Assembly: GCA_904501955.1 (NCBI GenBank)
Contig: CAJGCY010000163.1
Span: 1 to 5,400 of the forward strand
Length of the DNA stretch: 5,400 bases
Origin: an uncultured Akkermansia sp.
GTDB taxonomy: Bacteria; Verrucomicrobiota; Verrucomicrobiia; Verrucomicrobiales; Akkermansiaceae
Direction: 5' to 3'
The notes below the pieces were generated by a model. It was not told where the DNA came from. It ran no database searches and saw only the letters and a program-made list of their open reading frames with translations. Below, piece after piece: positions 5,195-5,400 of this stretch; position 1 is the stretch's first letter; each line of letters opens with the position of its first letter. The position numbers and the translations under genes are program-made.

Positions 5195-5371
5195 GCGATA
5201 AATCGGAATTTGGAGGGGGCATTGCGAGCGTATGCGAGCGGAATTCAAAGCCCCGCAAAGCGGGGCGACGGACGTTAGGCAGGGGTGGAGCGGCGAAGCC
5301 GCGGAACCCCTGTTAGGGTAAGAAATTTAAATGGAACCCAGGGAACCTGTGGTGACAGAATGCGTGGCTTA
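5195..5371 (+). repeat. Structured intergenic repeat, copy 3 (complete)
   Basis: This copy has all landmarks of copy 2 in the same order. They are CGATAAATCG (5196-5205), GGAATTTGG, GCGAGCGGAATT, hairpin I (GCCCCG 5250-5255 with CGGGGC 5261-5266), the nested hairpin at 5280-5312, an A/T linker, GGAACCC with an AGG/CCT hairpin, GACAGAATGC (5354-5363) and GGCTT (5366-5370). It carries an extra 18 or so bases near 5213-5231, where TGCGAGCG is doubled. It lies downstream of the ankyrin gene and of the broken small gene. The sequence from 5372 to the end does not clearly match copy 2 and holds nothing I can identify. Confidence 0.8.
5280..5312 (+). repeat. Nested hairpin of repeat copy 3, outer stem changed
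   Basis: The outer arms are CAGGGGT (5280-5286) and ACCCCTG (5306-5312), the joint is GGA, the inner arms are GCGGC and GCCGC around GAA, and the return joint is GGA. Against copies 1 and 2, two outer pairs have changed on both sides (G-C to A-T and T-A to G-C), so the stem still closes. The eighth pair becomes G-T, a wobble in RNA. Confidence 0.8.
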
Positions 5372-5400
5372 AATTGCCGTATCGACCACAAAACAAATGC

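Overview
The window reads as chromosomal DNA from a Gram-negative-type bacterium. It has a FabI-type enoyl-ACP reductase, a MarR regulator, a bacterial enolase and an exported ankyrin-repeat protein. Shine-Dalgarno signals are weak in front of most genes, and GC-rich structured repeats fill the gaps between genes. A Verrucomicrobiota (Akkermansia-like) host would fit this mix, but that is a low-confidence guess from style and content; no marker gene is present.

Layout. Positions 1-427 hold two copies of an intergenic structured repeat in opposite orientation, together forming a large imperfect palindrome. Next comes a minus-strand group read from right to left: marR (1901-2386), a YbjN-like gene (1315-1782) and fabI (494-1288). 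It ends at a strong intrinsic terminator at 428-465. A sigma70-like promoter with a GTGTA/TACAC palindrome over its -10 box lies between marR and the YbjN-like gene, so the two downstream genes probably have their own regulated promoter, and the adjacent MarR protein is the obvious candidate regulator. A 13-bp perfect hairpin (2470-2504) separates marR from enolase (2526-3797, minus strand). Enolase and the plus-strand ankyrin gene (4003-4905) are divergent and share an AT-rich intergenic region with a promoter for each.

Downstream of the ankyrin gene is an exact 36-bp direct repeat that copies the last codons, the stop and five bases beyond. It is followed by what looks like a small membrane-protein gene broken by one extra T (4986-5166). 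A third copy of the structured repeat then occupies about 5195-5371.

The known genes are core metabolism: fatty-acid elongation (fabI) and glycolysis (eno). The least explained part is the repeat family. The three copies keep a nested hairpin at the same place while changing both sides of the stem together, a compensatory pattern that points to selection on structure. No CRISPR array, transposase, tRNA or rRNA was recognised.
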